From contig JAGDVW010000072.1 in assembly GCA_023255835.1 (NCBI GenBank), positions 8,854 through 14,599 on the forward strand: a stretch of 5,746 nucleotides of DNA. Reading direction: 5' to 3'. Made by a program: the position numbers and the translations under genes. Positions 5,383 through 5,746 of the stretch are shown here, piece by piece (position 1 is the first letter of the stretch; each line of letters starts with the position of its first letter). Source of the stretch: Candidatus Acetothermia bacterium. GTDB lineage: Bacteria > Bipolaricaulota > Bipolaricaulia > Bipolaricaulales > Bipolaricaulaceae. Under the pieces are notes generated by a model, which saw nothing but the letters and a program-made list of their open reading frames with translations, made no database searches and was not told the DNA's origin.

Positions 5383-5746
5383 TCACCTCGGTTGGTACTC
5401 GTATTCGCCCTGCGGGATATTGGGCCCAGGCACCGCCGGCTTCCGCTGGGACGCCGAGATGAAATACTCCTCTCCATACGGCCCTGGGAACTCCGAGGTG
5501 AGCTGGTTGATCGGCGTCACGGTGGTTCCCGAGACTTGGAACACCTTCCACCACACAACTCCTTCGCCTTCTTCTTCACCGCCCGCCTCGCAAACCTTGT
5601 ACGTCCCCACCAGGGTGCTCCCCCGGTAGAGCCGGACCACGGCATCCGAGCAACACCAGTTCCCGTAACCATTGAAGTCATGGACGGCGAAGGTGTAAGT
5701 ACCCGTGTACCGGGTGCGGAAGGTGAGGGCCTCCACGTAGAGAGGC
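5383..5746 (-). CDS. C-terminal 120 residues of a surface or secreted beta-rich protein, start beyond window
   Basis: The frame is open to the right edge and ends with TGA at 5383-5385; only the C-terminus is visible. From residue 14 the pattern is that of a beta-sandwich module common in bacterial extracellular proteins: TGTYTFAVHDF (14-24), SDAVVRLYRGSTLVGTYKV (33-51) and WWKVFQVSGTTVTPIN (65-80). Similar 'VWRVF.l.G.titPvN' strings end domains related to YfaP/DUF2135, but I cannot fix the family. The tail after about residue 86 is rich in Gly, Pro and Tyr and low in predicted structure. Adjacent cysteines C31 and C32 and C52 may form disulfides outside the cell. An intrinsic terminator follows the stop codon. 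Extracellular location is inferred from the domain style; a signal peptide would lie outside the window. An internal GTG at 5734-5736 is not a credible start because it cuts into the domain. Confidence 0.75.
   Translation of the reverse strand, partial: PLYVEALTFRTRYTGTYTFAVHDFNGYGNWCCSDAVVRLYRGSTLVGTYKVCEAGGEEEGEGVVWWKVFQVSGTTVTPINQLTSEFPGPYGEEYFISASQRKPAVPGPNIPQGEYEYQPR

Noticed and set aside
5331..5477. N-terminal extension of the lipoprotein by 49 residues
   Set aside because: It would put the signal peptide inside the protein, overlap the upstream gene and cross an intrinsic terminator; the GTG at 5328-5330 with its SD explains the gene better.

Overview
The window is a compact, GC-rich stretch of bacterial chromosome in which every gene I can support is read from the minus strand (right to left). 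Lysine, glutamate and arginine are abundant, intergenic gaps are short and Shine-Dalgarno (SD) sites are mostly strong. The proteins look like those of a free-living, probably thermophilic, possibly deep-branching bacterium. I cannot name the lineage from the sequence alone. There are no rRNA, tRNA, CRISPR or transposase signatures.

Right edge, in transcription order: the 3' end of a gene for a large surface or secreted protein enters the window and stops at 5383. A textbook intrinsic terminator follows at once. Immediately after the terminator's U-tract come the SD and GTG start of a 173-residue lipoprotein with a PrcB C-terminal-type domain (4809-5330). Its stop codon lies inside the loop of an 8-bp inverted repeat.

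Centre: a candidate sigma70-type promoter (4737-4764) leads into a tight metabolic operon. It encodes a class V PLP aminotransferase of the alanine/serine-glyoxylate type (3632-4711), then a short D-3-phosphoglycerate dehydrogenase (SerA, 2717-3622) 9 bases later, then a DUF1015-family protein (1358-2653) after 63 bases. SerA and the aminotransferase would make 3-phosphohydroxypyruvate and phosphoserine. No SerC or SerB is present here. The DUF1015 protein carries a DGHHR motif like that of ParB/Srx-fold serine kinases, so it is a good candidate for a phosphoserine/serine phosphotransfer step. A run of five G-tracts, a strong RNA G-quadruplex motif, sits just before its SD.

Left: 85 bases further on begins dnaX, the DNA polymerase III tau/gamma subunit. 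It is complete at its N-terminus and cut by the window edge after 424 codons. Its start has no evident SD, and the gap before it holds GC-rich hairpins and a distant, unused SD.

The most interesting part is the aminotransferase-serA-DUF1015 cluster, read as a non-canonical phosphoserine module, together with the G-quadruplex before the DUF1015 gene. Long plus-strand open frames across the window are high-GC shadows of the minus-strand genes.
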